NCBI RefSeq assembly: GCF_964355755.1
Contig: NC_092674.1
Coordinates: forward strand, 22,780,001 to 22,844,000
Length of the DNA stretch: 64,000 nucleotides
Direction of reading: 5' to 3'
Origin: Antedon mediterranea
Lineage: Eukaryota; Echinodermata; Crinoidea; Comatulida; Antedonidae
Below, piece after piece: positions 14,242 to 29,400 of the stretch (its first letter is position 1; every line of letters starts with the position of its first letter). The notes under the pieces are model-generated. The model saw nothing but the letters and a program-made list of their open reading frames with translations, was not told the origin of the DNA and searched no databases. The position numbers were made by a program, and so were the translations under genes.

Positions 14242-14474
14242 TTAATAACCTTCGTCATCATAACCAAAATACAATACTGTAAACAACGCGAGATGAAAGT
14301 GGGAGTCATTGTTTAAGTAACATGTACCACATCCATATTCGAAAGCTGTACATTCTGACCATTTGATGCACAGTGTGCCACATTTTATTAGGCTATATCT
14401 ATTTTTGCTTTGTTGGTTGTGAATTCCACATGGACTACCTTTCCGTCTCAACTTGAAACATGCCGTTTTATTGA
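14242..14474 (-). CDS. Gene III last exon: PAN/apple-like domain
   Basis: Acceptor TTTCATTTAG precedes a phase-1 exon ending in TAA at 14244-14242. It encodes a cysteine-rich domain with CFKLR, SLIKCGTLC, WSECTAFEY and GTCYL, the usual order of PAN/apple domains, then a short hydrophobic and acidic tail. It is unlike the PAN exons of genes I and II, which are near-copies of each other. Confidence 0.75.
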
Positions 14475-17400
14475 CTAAATGAAAGAAAAAATGATTAGTA
14501 TCTACTTCTGTTAAATCAGGATACTGATATCCAGGGGCTGTTGTACTTTCTGCTTACTAGATGATATCTTTACTAGTATCATTTCATGATAGTCTTAAAC
14601 TCTGTCATTTAGGTAAGCCTAGTTACCAAGTTGTATTAAAGTTAGTATACATATTTAATGAAAGTATGTTTAAATGTAGTTAGAGAATTTTTATTTTAAA
14701 ATAGGTCTATACTGGATTTCTGATTTCAATACAGAAGTTTGTTCTCAACTCACTAAATGCAGTGTTTATTGAAGAAGGTGATTCTGCCATATTAGCATCA
14801 GTGGCTGGCATTACATGTAGGCCATCATAAGGATTCGTAGTACTAAGTGCTGCTACTGCCCCAAGGGCGTCGCCTGCATACGTGTATTTAAACATACTAC
14901 CTGAATTTTCCCGCGTATACAAGAAGTTTCCAATAACCATTAAATAATAAGATCCTAGATAGGAAAGCGTTGGCACAATTTGTTGTTTGTTACTCCCATC
15001 AGAATTGACTGACCACACTTCGGTGTTTGTTACATCCGTCCAGAATATAACTTGACCTACAAAGTAGAAATTAAACAGAGTAGGCCTAGGAATAATTTTT
15101 TGTTTAATTGTTTCTCTATCACCACCACCCAATGACCTCCTAAAGAGATGAAAACGTATAATTAGGCTTTTCAACAGTAGGACGATATGTATTATAGCCC
15201 TACTAATTTCAGTATCTCCTCACCAAGTCACATGAAATAATTAAAACAAAGCCACGGCTAAAATTAAAACCGATGTAACCAGCTATACTAATCTTACTAA
15301 CCCGACCAACATTCAATAAAAACAAATGTGGTGTATGTCGCTTTCTATAGCATAGAAACAATTTCAACTACGAAAGTTGGGCCCAAAAATGTTTACAAAA
15401 TATATGTTTAGCAATAATTGTTGTTAAATTAAGCTCCGTTTAAAAGATTACAAATCAGTATTCGAACTTTAAAGTCTATATTGTTGTGTTTTTGTTTGTT
15501 TATATGTTTTTTGGCAATAAAGAATACGATAAGAAATTGAACTTGTTATGAGAAGTGTAGCCCTACCTGCATGGTCTACTGAGAGGCCATCACATATTCC
15601 ATTTACAACAACCGAAAAGGTATTCGGGTTGTCTCTATGAAATCTTTGTATTGAATCGTAATGTAGACAGTAATAAATGTATCTGAAAAGTCAACAAGTA
15701 TGGGTTCTGTAATTGGAAATTCTTGAAGTTATTTCGGTAGAAATTCTGTATTTTGCTTCAATAGTAGGCTATTAGACCGTGTTTCCACAGCCATAACAAA
15801 AATATCGGTTAATGATTTAACCAATCAAATATTTTTTTTAATATAGTGCGCATGATCAGTCATTGCCGAACTACCAAACTCTCAATGTTCTTCAAGTGAA
15901 AGGTTAAAAATTATCTCATTTATCCGATAATTATCTGATTTGAATTATTATAAGTTATTTTTATGGAAATTGGATACTTTATTGGATAATTATCTTATTT
16001 ATTACTATTTTTGGCTGCGGAAACACTGACTTAAAATAAAGACTACATTTGATTACTTTCAAATTAAAATCTTAAATAGACATAGTATGAAAAAAAGTTA
16101 TGTATGAATGCTTAATATATCAGCCGTACCCAGAACTTTCGTCAAAATCCATCGAAATGACAGATCCCGTCATAAATAGACCTTGGTTATTCATTCCATT
16201 AACGTCACAAATCGACATTTCGCTTAATGCATATGCAACGAAATAAACATTCTGACGTTCCACATCTAAACTCATAGAATATGCTCCTGAAATAGTCAAA
16301 TGATGTTTTAAAGCGATATTTAGATATACTCGACGGTCAAATACGTCCAATAACCATCAGCTCTTTATCAATCATTTAAAGTTACCAGGAACCTAAAACT
16401 ACAATTACCATTCTTTTCTCTGGATTGTAAGAATTGTTTAAAGGCCGGGTGGCAGTTAATAATCAATTGGACAATTTGAGTTAATACTTACCCATATTTA
16501 TAACAACTTCATAGTTTGTACCATCTAATGCTATTTTCATGATTTTTACAGGATCCGCCCAATAAACCATTTCATTAACAGGATTGTACGCCATTGCATA
16601 TGAATTGCATACATAAGGAATGTCGGTAAAGACGAGGGATTGGCTTTGAATATCATCAGATTCCGTGTATGTGTAAGATATTTTACGATTTCCTAGGCTG
16701 GAAGTCAGAATCATGTAACCTACAAATACATTGAGGAAAATGGTTAACCACGATGATGTCAATAAAATTGGCCATTTCTCGTTATGTTTGAATTTTTCAA
16801 AAGTATGTTAAAAGCGGATTAAACCATGAGGATATAATTTAAATTTTAAAGATTAAAACATGAGAAATGAAGATTAATTAAATCAGAAGTTAGGCCTATT
16901 TTGTAGTTTTAATAAAGTTAATCACTTCCATAGAAAAAATCCTCTCAAAAATAATGTTTATAAAATCACATAATAAATTGTTAAATTAAATTAAAAATCC
17001 ATTTTTTGCTTTAAAATAGAGTTTTTTCATGTAAATAAATATTTTTTTAGATCCAATTTTTGGTCAAAGTGAATAAATGCGGGCGTAAAATATATACGTT
17101 AGTTTAAAACTAACCTTCAGGTGGATTTGATTGACATGCTTGATTAGTTGTAGCTGTATCTGCTTTAGAAAATAAAAATAATATTATTTTTATTTTTCAC
17201 ATTTGGCCAATGATTGCTAACAGTAAATTAGTCACCGTCTTATCAGATAGATGGTAATCCCCCCGATTCAGGGGATATTTTGTGGACCAATTCACCGGGA
17301 TAATACCTACTCGTCTCGATTATGAACACAGGCAAACTGTTTATACTGGACGTAAGGTTTATAGTCCTTATCCGAGAAGACTTGCTTCACCATCAAAACT

Positions 17401-20400
17401 ATGGGGCGAGGGAGTCAGTCTAGAACTGACTCATATTGGCTTAGTCTCTAAACGACTTTTCTAATAATCAAACCTTTTATTTAACAATTATGTATTATTA
17501 TTAAAAATATAAATAGTAGTAAAACTCACGTTGCGGACTTGATTGTTGAATTGTTTGATCGAGAGTGGTACCTAATTTTATTGAATTGAAATATCGCTTT
17601 AAACTTTATATTTAAAACACATCTAAGTCATTATTGTCTTTTTGGTTGATTGACTGATTTTGTATTCTGCGTCTGACATTAAATGACAGAAATAATTGAT
17701 ACATTAAGAAAGAGTTTACCTTCCGACAAAGTGTGTTGAAAAATATGTTTGTTTGTCTCGTTGGATTGAGAACATATTTTAATTCGTTGAAAGATGTCCA
17801 TTCAACTATAGCTCTATTTCATTGAAGTTAACAGTCTACATCTATTAAATCATGAACATATTCTCCTCCATTTAACTCATAAGTATGGAATATTCGTATA
17901 ATTTAAAAATAAAAACTCACTGAAACATTTTTATCTGTGTGATACAATTAAATTTAGACTCACTTTGCTTTGAACTCGTCAATTGTTGAGTTGTTAGATC
18001 ATATGTAGTACCTAGATAGATTACAAATAATTATTATGAAAGACAAATATATTTTAAATACTGATAGGTGATTAGGGAATGTTTTAAATTACGTTTTTAT
18101 CTGTATGTGAATATTGGTGTTGGGACTAATTTTCTAAGCTCTATTTTATTTTATGGAATAGTATACTGTTCAGTATATTCAAGTGATGAAAACATTCAAT
18201 CCATAAACATTTATTATTTGTACTGTATATTGTATAAATTAATCGGTTGGAACAGTTTTTGGATACAATTCGATTTTAACTCACTTTGCTGAGAACTTGA
18301 TTGTTGAATTGTTGGATCAGATGCGTTAGCTACATTAAAAATATATCAATTGTATCATATCATTAATTAAATAACACTATGGTGAATTCTTCTAAATATC
18401 TATATTTCATTGAATGGAATAGTATACAGTATCTTTCAAGTCATTAACATTTACTATTTGTAAGTCTAAAACAGTTTTGGGTCTGGTAGATACAATTAGA
18501 TTTTAACTCACTTTGCTGAGAACTTGATTGTTGAGTTTTTGGATCAGATGCTGTACATTACAAATATATCATTAAAGACAAATATATTTGAATATAATAA
18601 TAGCACTACGGTTCATTCTTCTAACTAGCTCTATTTCATTGAATGGAATAGTATACAGTATCTTTCAAGTAATGAACATTTACTATTTGTAAGTCTATAT
18701 TGTATAAAATAATACTTTGAAACAGTTTTTGATCTGATAGATACAATTCAATTCAACTCACTTTGATGAGAACTTGATTGTTGAGCTGTTGGATCAGATG
18801 TTGTAGCTATACATTACAAATACATTATTAAGACAAATATATATATTTAAATATAATAACACTATGTTAAATTCTTCTAACTAGCTCTATTTCATTGAAT
18901 GGAATTGTATACAGTATCTTTCAAGTAATAAACATTTACAATTTGTAAGTCTATATTGTATAAAATAATACTTTGAAACAGATTTTGATCTGATAGATAC
19001 AATTCAATTCAACTCACTTTGCTGAGAACTTGATTGTTGAGTTGTTTGATCAGATGTTGTAGCTATACATTACAAATACATTATTAAGACAAATATATAT
19101 ATTCAAATATAATAACACTATGTTAAATTCTTCTAACTAGCTCTATTTCATTGAATGGAATTGTATACAGTATCTTTCAAGTAATGAACATTTACTATTT
19201 GTAAGTCTATATTGTATAAAATAATACTTTGAAACAGTTTTTGATCTGATAGATACAATTCAATTCAACTCACTTTGCTGAGAACTTGATTGTTGAGTTG
19301 TTTGATCAGATGTTGTAGCTATACATTACAAATACATCATTAAAGACAAATATATATATTTAAATATAATAACACGATGTTAAATTCTTCTAACTAGCTC
19401 TATTTCATTGAATGGAATGGTATACAGTATCTTTCTAGTAATGAACATTTACTATTTGTAAGTCTATATTGTATAAATACTCGTTTTAAACAGTTCTGGA
19501 TCTGATAGATTCAATTAGATTTAAACTCACTTTGCTGATAATTTGATTGTTGAGTTGATGTATGGGATGCGGTAGCTATCAAATTACAAAAAAAAACAAG
19601 AATATTAAAATACACTATGGGTTTTTTTTTTCATACACTGATGATATTTAGATAAGTTACGACAAAGAAACGTCATTGAGGTATTGTTTTGTAAAGTAAT
19701 ATTTCCTAGATTTTACTATACTACAAGTAGCTTTTGCTTTGGGTAATAATTTTTTCCAGACAAGTTATATAATATAAATGATTTAAGTTTTCTTTTTCTT
19801 ATTTCGTTAACTTTGTTAAAAACAATATTCATATTATTGAACTCTTTCCTTGGCCACTGTTGTTGCAGAGTATTAAAATTGACTTCATACAGCTTCTTAC
19901 CTTGTTGCAATGTGGAAGGCAGACCTGTTGTTTAAATCAATATTATAAATAATAATTTTGAATAGCAGTAGTAAAATATAAATTAATAATTCTTTTATTT
20001 TATTTTGTATTTATTTTGTGTTATACAGTATTGTACTTAATCGTATTTGACAATTTGGTAGACGTTTTTTAACAAATGTATGCCTATCCAAAATAAACGC
20101 GCCTTTTATAGTTTTAGACTCACCTTCCTGGGAAGTTGTTCGTTTAGTTGTTAAATCAAGGGTAGTACCTAATTGTTTAAATAAAAATATTTTGTAACAA
20201 AAATGATATTGTTGTAGCTATGGAAGGGAAGAGTTATTGAATTTAACGTTTGATGAACCAATACTAACTCTGGAATTAAATCATAATATAAAAGTGAGCG
20301 TCATTACGGTAATGGTTAGTAGAGCGGTTAATGCGTGGTTCCCACTAGAGACGTAACGCACAACAACGTAACGCAACTTAAAGCGTGGTTCTCACTAGAA

Positions 20401-23400
20401 CGCAACGCAACGTAACGCAGCGACGAATCGACGCAAAGTGCTATATATACGTCCTTGCGTTGCTTAAGGAAACAATTGTGCACTTTGGAAGAAAGCATGA
20501 AACTTTCCATAATAATCCTCTGATATGTGCCCTAGATATAAAATTGGCTGAAATTGTATATTTTGACGGCCAATTAAGATGGCGAAAACAAGGAGGTCTT
20601 ATTTTGGGGTCTATTTTTTGTGCGATAATTTGGTATTATAGAGTGGAAATGTCATGCTTCTTCAAGTGCACGAATCGTCTCTAAAGTCAACCTTAGTCAT
20701 TCTACTACAGTATGTGTTTTAGGCACATTTCAAGAATATTTTGTTAGATCAAAGTACTTAGAAATTGTAACTTTTTCCATAATAGTTTTAATGTTCTGAA
20801 TATACCAAACCAATCAAATCAAGCGACAGCTGTTATTTTATTTGTTGTTAATGACTAGTTTCTTGATGCTTTGTTGCAATTGTGTAATTGTAATAATATA
20901 GTTATTATATTTTGTTACTGTGAACGTACCAGTATATAATACGTGTAGCCCATCAGACGGATGAGTTGTGCTTAGTGTTGCTACTGCTCCAAGCGCGTCG
21001 CCTGCATACGTGTATTTAAACATACTACCTGAATTCTCCCGCGTATACAAGAAGTTTCCAACAACCATTAAATAAAATGATCCCAGATAAAAAAACGTTG
21101 GCACAATTTTTTGTTTGTTGCTTCCATCAGAATTTACTGACCATACTTCTGTGTTTGTTACGTCCGTCCAAAATATCATTTGACCTGAAATGACAAAAGC
21201 AGTGAGCACTCAGGCAACATTATCTTCTTCATTAGGCTTCACTAACAAAATGCAAACAAAGTTTGGAACAACAATTTGATCAAGTTTCCTCAATTGCAAA
21301 CTGTGAATTTGCTTTTTTTTCCAAAACTAAAGTTTACTAGTGTAGACTAGCTTTAACATCTTGCCACTGTTATTGCTCAAAATGTTGTATATTGTGTTTT
21401 TATATATATTTTTATCATTGCTTAAAATTATTGATGTTGGTTTTTAAAGAATAAGTATTAATGAAAACAACTTATAAACATTCATTATTTGTATATTACA
21501 AAAAAACACCAAAGTAGGCATACTACCTGTAGGGTCCACAGATAGACCATCGCAAATTCCGGTCACAACGACAAATGAAGTAGTCGGGCTGTCACGATGA
21601 AATCTTTTGATTGATTGGTAACGAAGGCAAAAGTAGATATACCTAAAATAAAATTACTTAATCAACATAATGTACGGTAATTGAAACTGTTACGCTAAAA
21701 ATAACTACGCGTAAACAATCTTTAACACCATTTCCATTTATCCAAACGTTGTGCTTACCCAGAACTGTCGTCAAAATCCATGGAAATAACTGATCCTGTT
21801 GTAAACAAACTCTGTACATTTTGTCCAGTGACATCACATGTTCTCATTTCACTGAATGCATATGCCACGAAATAAAGATTCTGGCGTTCCACGTCTAATG
21901 TCATCGAATACGCCCCTAAAATAAAGATGATGATTTTTTTTTTTCATTTTATTCAATTTTGTAAATGTATAAAGAATTCTGGATATTGGCATTAAAAAAT
22001 AATTATTTACCTGGAAAAATTGTAATTTAAAGCAAAACTTCTTTGTCAGGCAAGGGTGTTTATTTTGTCTTTTTATAAGTGAAATCATTATTAAAAATGC
22101 AAAAGGGCCTTTCATAGTTTTTTTTGGGCGCTAATACTGTACATCTTTTTAAGTCTTCGACCCAAAGTAAACTTTTCTTAACAAATTATGAGTGTACCAT
22201 GTATTCGTTGTAGGTCTAATTATTTACCTTATGACTAACTTACCTGTGGCAATAACAACTTCATAGTTTGTACCATCTAATGCCATTTTCATGATGTTTA
22301 CGGGATCTGCCCAATAAACCATTTCATCAACAGGATTGTACGCCATTGCATATGAACTGCATACATAGGGAATGTCGGTAAAGACAAGGGATTGGCTTTG
22401 AATATCATCAGATTCCGTGTATGTGTAAGATATTTTCCAATTTGCTAAGCTTGATGTCAAAATCATATAGCCTACATGAGAGAAATAAAATAGTTTTTAT
22501 GAATACAATTTATAACAAATTTAATTAACACTGATATCAAAATGTGTAAACTCTCTCAAGATATAAATCGTTTCTCACCGTGTCCTGTAGTGGATAGTGG
22601 CGTTGTTTGTTGAACATTAAAATTACTGGCTGTTGAGACAAAAATGATATGTGTATTGTTTGCATGGCGAGTTAACACGAATAAAGTAAGTATAGGTTTT
22701 CGGTACAACATGTGTTTCCAAAAGGAAACAAAGTATGGTTGAAAATGTTTTGAGGTTTCGGTTTTCGTGTTTTGTCGTCTGGAGAAAATGTTTCTTCTTC
22801 TAGAAGACGATTGTAAGCATAACATATTTTATTTCTCTTTGGAAATATAGTGTACTGCAGACATAACTTTACTAGGAAATATAGTAGTTTAAGTGCATAT
22901 AATATGTATAGACATGTAAACATTTTATGATTGTAATGATCATATACTTTGGTTGACTTTATTTTAGTACGTTCTATATTTTTCTCTTTACTTTCCATAT
23001 ATGCTATGGGACGCTATGTATCAGTCATAATTCATAATTGTTCAGAAGTATAATACATTCTTTATGTATTTCTAGTAACTTACCGGTTTGCTGTGACTGT
23101 GACAATGTTGTGGGCATGGCCGCTACAGTTGTTGAACTGAGTTGCTGAGTTGATGATCCTATTAAATCAGATGATTTTCAGAGATTTTTTAATTATTTGG
23201 ACAGTTCATGTATTTTATTTTGTGATATTAAAAGTATTTTAAAATATTTGGTAGCGTAGTTTTGAGAGTAGTATGTTGTCTGTGTGTTAAGTCTCGTCTA
23301 AACCTGCAAACCTTTGTTTGCAATTTCCTAGTTTTTCACTGTTTGGAAAGGGTTTTTGCTTACTGGATTCTTTCCATCTGAGAACCATATGCTTACTGCA

Positions 23401-26400
23401 TGATGATCCTCGAATGAACCTTCAACAAACAGGAAGATTTGCTAGTGTAGACATGGCTTTACCACACAATTGAACTGTTGAATTACTAAGTGGAAAAAGT
23501 GTTACGTTTACGCGAGTTGTTTTAGAGACGCATTAGCGTTCTCAAAGCATAATCACTTAAATAATTAAAATCATTTTTTAAGTATTTTGGCTGGAAATGG
23601 TTTCATCGTAAATGTGACCACAATGTGTTAATGGCTCTTTGTACATAATTATATCATCATCATCATCAGTCGGCTGCGGAGCAGGCGACTACAAGCTTTC
23701 TCCAGCCACAACGGTCCTTGGCTAACTCTGACAGCTTATCAGTTGTAATCATGCCTCCTTCATTCCCTAAAAGCTGTTGGATGTATCTCAGAAAGTTGGT
23801 TCTCTGCCTTCCTCGTTTTCTTTTCCCATGTTGAGGAACATACAGAGCGTACTCTTTGCATGGTTCGTCATCAGGCATTCAGACATAATTATATAATGGG
23901 CTGTAGGATGGTGTTTCAATGTACATCGTTTTGGCAGAATTAAAAATAACTTAAATAAGAATCATCACGATTTCGACACATTCACAATTCCCATTTAAGT
24001 TCCAATGATAAGCCTACTTACCCATATTTACCACGTGTAACCCGTCATAAGGGTGCGTTGTGACTAGTGCTGCTACTGCCCCAAGCGCGTCGCCTGCATA
24101 TGTGTATTTAAACACACTGCCTGAATTTTCTCGCGTATACAAAAAGTTTCCAACAACCATCAAATAATATGATCCCAGATAGGAAAACGTTGGCACAATC
24201 TTTTGTTTGTTACTTCCGTCGCTATTTGCGGACCACACTTCTGTGTTTGTTACATCCGTCCAAAATATCATTTGTCCTGTGGAAATTAATTTCTATTAAT
24301 TAACTATTATTATTTAAATTTCTTTGGAGTTATAATGATTTTTTAGATCCACAATTTTCGAACATTGTCCTGTAATTGAGGAAGACAACATTTTAGAAAA
24401 ACACTCGATTTGATTTAACTATTGGCCAATGCTTTGACAATATCATTTAATTGTATCAAGCATGTATGTAAGCGAAAAAACAGGGCCGTGAAATCAGAGC
24501 TTCGGATGTTTTTGTCCACAAGAGTATAGCTGTACATAATAGGGCTTTCCACCATATCTGGCCTTGGAGGCGCCACTGTTATGGACATCAGCCCTCATTA
24601 TCCCCAATTATGGACAAATGAATTCCCTATTACAAATTCTGTACCTGTCGGGTCCACGGAAAGGCCATCGCAAACTCCAGTCACAACGACAGACGAAGTA
24701 GTCGGACTGTCTCGATGAAATCGTTGGATTGAATAATAATGAAGGCAAAAGTAAATGTATCTGTAAATAGATAGAAAATGCAAAAAAAAATAGTATATTC
24801 TAATTATACTGTAGTTCATGTTGCCTCCTCTTCTCCCGATAAATTCGAAAAGATAAATATGAAAGAAAAAACCATATTTTACACTATTAGCTTCACAATT
24901 AATATTCAAACTCCAGTCTTCTGTTATCTTGTTTTTCTGTTATTTTTAGTCGTTAGCTATCAACACAAAGGTCTAAGTTGCCGATGATATCTCCTAATAT
25001 TAATGGAAAATATGTCTAAAATAATTATAAATACTAACGAAGACTTCTCTGTCACTTCTCTTCAGAGGGAAACATTATGATACTTAACCGCTATTACATA
25101 CGTATAAGCTTTCAACACATAATCATATGTATGGTATTGTATACAAAACTCTACTTTGCAGCATCTACAAACATATTAGTATTTATTCTCATTTTTACTG
25201 TTGCAATATCATCTATTAAACCTAATTTTGATCCGATTCTTAATATGCTGCGTGATCCTCAATTACAATTGTTGGTTTTACCTCCTTATACAATTTACTG
25301 TGTTTGCGACCATTTTATAGTCATTTAAGATGCTGATCGGTCTTCAGTCGTAAGTAGTTCGGGTTTTCCACATTTTTTTTTTATATAAAAGAGATATAAT
25401 AGCTCACATTTGTCATAAGCAATGTTCAAAGCGTCAACTGTCATATCCTTTAAACTATCCCAAAACTGAGAATAAAATACTTCGGGGGAAAACTATAAGA
25501 TCTTGAGGACTTATTCACGGCCATACACCAATTTTCATTAATTTAATGTAAGCAGTCCTTGATCGCAGTTGTAGTTTTCATTTAAACGATCGATATATTT
25601 ATCAATATAGAAATCTCTATTTCAATAAATTGGTTTTGATCAACTTATAAATCTTGTTTATATTTTGTAATATATAGAAGTTTTAAATCCGGAACACTTA
25701 TCCTTCAATTAATCTATAATTAAACTTTAATTATTTGTCAATGTTTTTATTACGAATGCAACAACTTTTCATATCAACGACAAAATAATCAATAAAACAT
25801 GAATATAACAATAATGATATTTTTTTAATTAGCATACATATTATTTTATACCGTAATATTTGTGTTAACTTACCCAGAACTTTCGTCAAAATCCATGGAA
25901 ATAACTGACCCCGTTGTAAACAAACTCTGGACATTTTGTCCAGTGACGTCACAGGTTCTCATTTCACTAAATGCATATGCAACGAAATAAAGATTCTGAC
26001 GTTCCACGTCTAATGTCAACGAGTATGCGCCTAAGAAAAAATGTGCTTTCGAATCAAAGAGGAATACTTGATATTGTCTGTTTATAGAAATTCACAGTCA
26101 ACAGTACGAACTACAATCCGTTTAAGACAGTTAAGCTTGGTTCTCACAGCGACGCAACGTAACGCACCACTTCCAATCATTGTGTTCCAATCATTGTGTT
26201 CCAATCAGACGATGTTTGCAGCACTATTGCGTCGTCGATTCCCGCTTGTGATTACGCAATACAGAACTTTGCGTCGATACGTCGCTGTGTTGCGTTCTAG
26301 TGAGAACCACGCTTTATTCATTTTAAGTTTGTGGTTTGTAGAACTGCCCCAAATTTCTACTTTATTGACAATGTCGTCTATATATCGCTACCCTTATTTT

Positions 26401-29400
26401 TCACCGGTTTGTGTTTCAGTATGTCTGAACAGCACCTAAAAGTTTTACTGTTTATTTTACGTCATTGGTTTAGTTCTTTCTGTTGGAATCCTATTACTCA
26501 CCTTCAGAATTCAGAGTTATCATGTTTAAATTCATGTAAACAACATTTACAGTTTGTACTAAGAAGATAGTGAGGATTTAGTTTCACGTTTGTGCTATTG
26601 CTGCAATGTTTTATTTTATGTATTCTGTGGCAATACAATAATAAGTTATATGTATACCTTATGCGGTGATATTGAACAAAATCCAGGCCCCGCAGAGGAA
26701 AACAAGGACAGGGCTAGTGATAACACAAACACAAGTAACAACAGTAATAATCCAACATTTTATTACCAAAATATAAGAAGTCTTAAAAACAAGATGGACA
26801 CATATCATTCTGAACTGAATGTGCACCTCATTAATAATACGTTCGACTTTGTTGCATTTACCGAGACTTGGCTAAATTCAACGGTTCTTGACTCCGAACT
26901 TTACTGTGATGGTTTTACAATTCATAGAAGGGACAGGAACGATGGCAGAAGAGGTGGTGGTGTTCTTTTCCTAGCTTCTAATCAGTATAAGTCTCGACGT
27001 CTGGAGCACCTTGAGAAACCAAATATTGAAATCCTCTGGGTTGAAATTAAGCTAAGCAAGACAAAACGAGTGCTGGTTGCTATTATTTACAGGCCACCCA
27101 ACAGCGGAAGAGATGTCATGTTGCAACTAGCGCAATCAGTTGAAGATGCATCAGCCATGTATTCAAGGCATCATATTGTTCTTATTGGAGATCTGAATCT
27201 TTCTGAAATCACGTGGACCAATGATGGATCTAGAACTGCACCTGCTAACTCATTGGGTGAACTTTTTATTGACTGTTTTATTAATGGACATAATTTGTTT
27301 CAGTGCAATGTCAATCCAACGTGCAATAATAATGTTTTAGATTTAATTTTGTGTAATAATTCAATTGATTTAATCTCGGATATTTCTGCTGGTCAGAATA
27401 TTTTTGAATCTGATCATTCTTCAATTTCATTTATTCTTAAAATCTCAATTCAAAAACACTTTTCTAGGGATTCAAGACAACTATATTGTTTCAAGGCTGT
27501 AAATAATGATGATCTTTTAAATGCTTTTAATGTTATACCTTTTGATTTAATCCATATGTGCAATGATATTAACAATAGTGTTTCTCTTTTTTATGATTTA
27601 GTTGATGCTGCTCTCCGTGATCTTGTGCCTATTGTTAGACCTAAAAGAAAAATGCCGCCATGGTTTGATAATAAAGTTAGAGTCGCTCTTAAAAACAAAG
27701 AGAAATGTTTTGGTATCTCTAAACGACTTAATACACATGAATCAAAACATGCTTTTTCAGTTGCCAGAAAAGAATTTAAAGTCCTTATGAAACTTAAATA
27801 TAAAAGTTATATGCAATCACTTTCTGGGAATCTTAAGGCAAATCCCAAACGTTTCTGGTCGTGGATAAAGACCAAAACTAAATCGTCTTCTTATCCGTCG
27901 GTTATGTCGCATGGGCACAAGGTCGCGGAGACAACAAATGATAAGGCTGCTTTATTTAACAGTTATTTTCATTCAGTTTTTAGATCTGGACCTTCTGTGA
28001 CTGATGAACACCAACGTCTGCCTGAGGCTTCTGTCGGCATTCTCAATGCTCCAATTATTCAATCTGAAATTGTTAACTCGTTACTGTCATCCATTCAGAC
28101 TCATAAGGCATCTGGATGTGATAATCTCAGTAACCATGTTCTTAAAGTTTGTTCTCGTCCTCTTTCTATTCCTATTTCTTTCCTCTTTAATAAATCTCTT
28201 CAAACCGGTAAATTTCCTTCTGTTTGGAAACGTTCCAATATTGTTCCTATTCATAAGGGGGGACCAAGAAATTGATTTCTAACTATAGACCTATCTCTCT
28301 GTTGCCTACCATTTCTAAATTGTTTGAAAAAATTGTTTTTAACCATATCTCGACTCATGTTTCTCCTGCCATTGCTTCCTGTCAGCATGGCTTTGTAGCT
28401 GGTAGGTCATGTGAAACAAACCTTGCCACCCTGTTGACCACAGTTTACGAAGCCATTGATGACAGGAAGCAATGTGATATTATTTACACAGACTTTTCTA
28501 AGGCGTTTGATCTTGTTCCTCATAATTTACTCTTATTTAAATTACAACGTTTTGGTTTTCATTATGATTTTATCTCCTGGTTTCGTAGTTATCTTAATGG
28601 TAGGTTCCAGAGAGTGGTCATTGAGGGTATATCCTCTGAATGGCTTCCTATTCATTCCGGTGTCCCTCAGGGATCGATTCTTGGTCCTCTCCTTTTCAAT
28701 CTTTTTGTCAATGATATCCCAAAACTCTTCACCCACTCCAGATGTCTTATGTTTGCTGATGATGTTAAACTATACAAAATTATTGGTAGTGTTGAGGATG
28801 CCGACAGGCTTCAGGTGGACTTGGACAAGCTATGTTCTTGGGCAGCTTTATGGGGTATGTCCCTCAATCCAGTAAAGTGCAATATTTTAACTATTACTTT
28901 GAAAAAGAACATTTTATTTTATAATTATTTAATTAATGACAATCCCATTAATAGGGTGCAATCGCAAAAAGATCTTGGTGTTTTTATTGATAGTTCCCTT
29001 TGTTTTTCTTTTCATATGGATTATCTTGTTGGCAAGTGCAATAGACTGCTTGGGCTGATGTGGCGTAATTGTAAACATTTTGACAGGCAAACCAAAATCC
29101 ACCTTTATTATTCAATTATCCATCTCATTCTCAACTTCAGTTCTGTTATTTTTAATTCTATTTCGAAAACTCAGTCTACGCGCATTCAGCGTCTGCATAA
29201 CCGTTTTTTACGCTACATCAGCCACAACCAGAATCCTGACTTTCATTTCCATGTCCGATCTCCTGAGTCTCGTAGAACCTTTTTTGATCTTGTTTTTTGT
29301 ATAAATGTATTAATTCTTTATTTGACTGTAATTTAGTTAGTAATTTTTATCTTAGAGTCCCTAGTCGTCGTCTTAGAAGAAATACTACTTTTCATATTCC

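Noticed and set aside
23440-23490. A possible further linker mini-exon
   Set aside because: Resembles CAATTGAACTGTTGAATT words of real linkers, but no acceptor-donor pair keeps phase 1/1.
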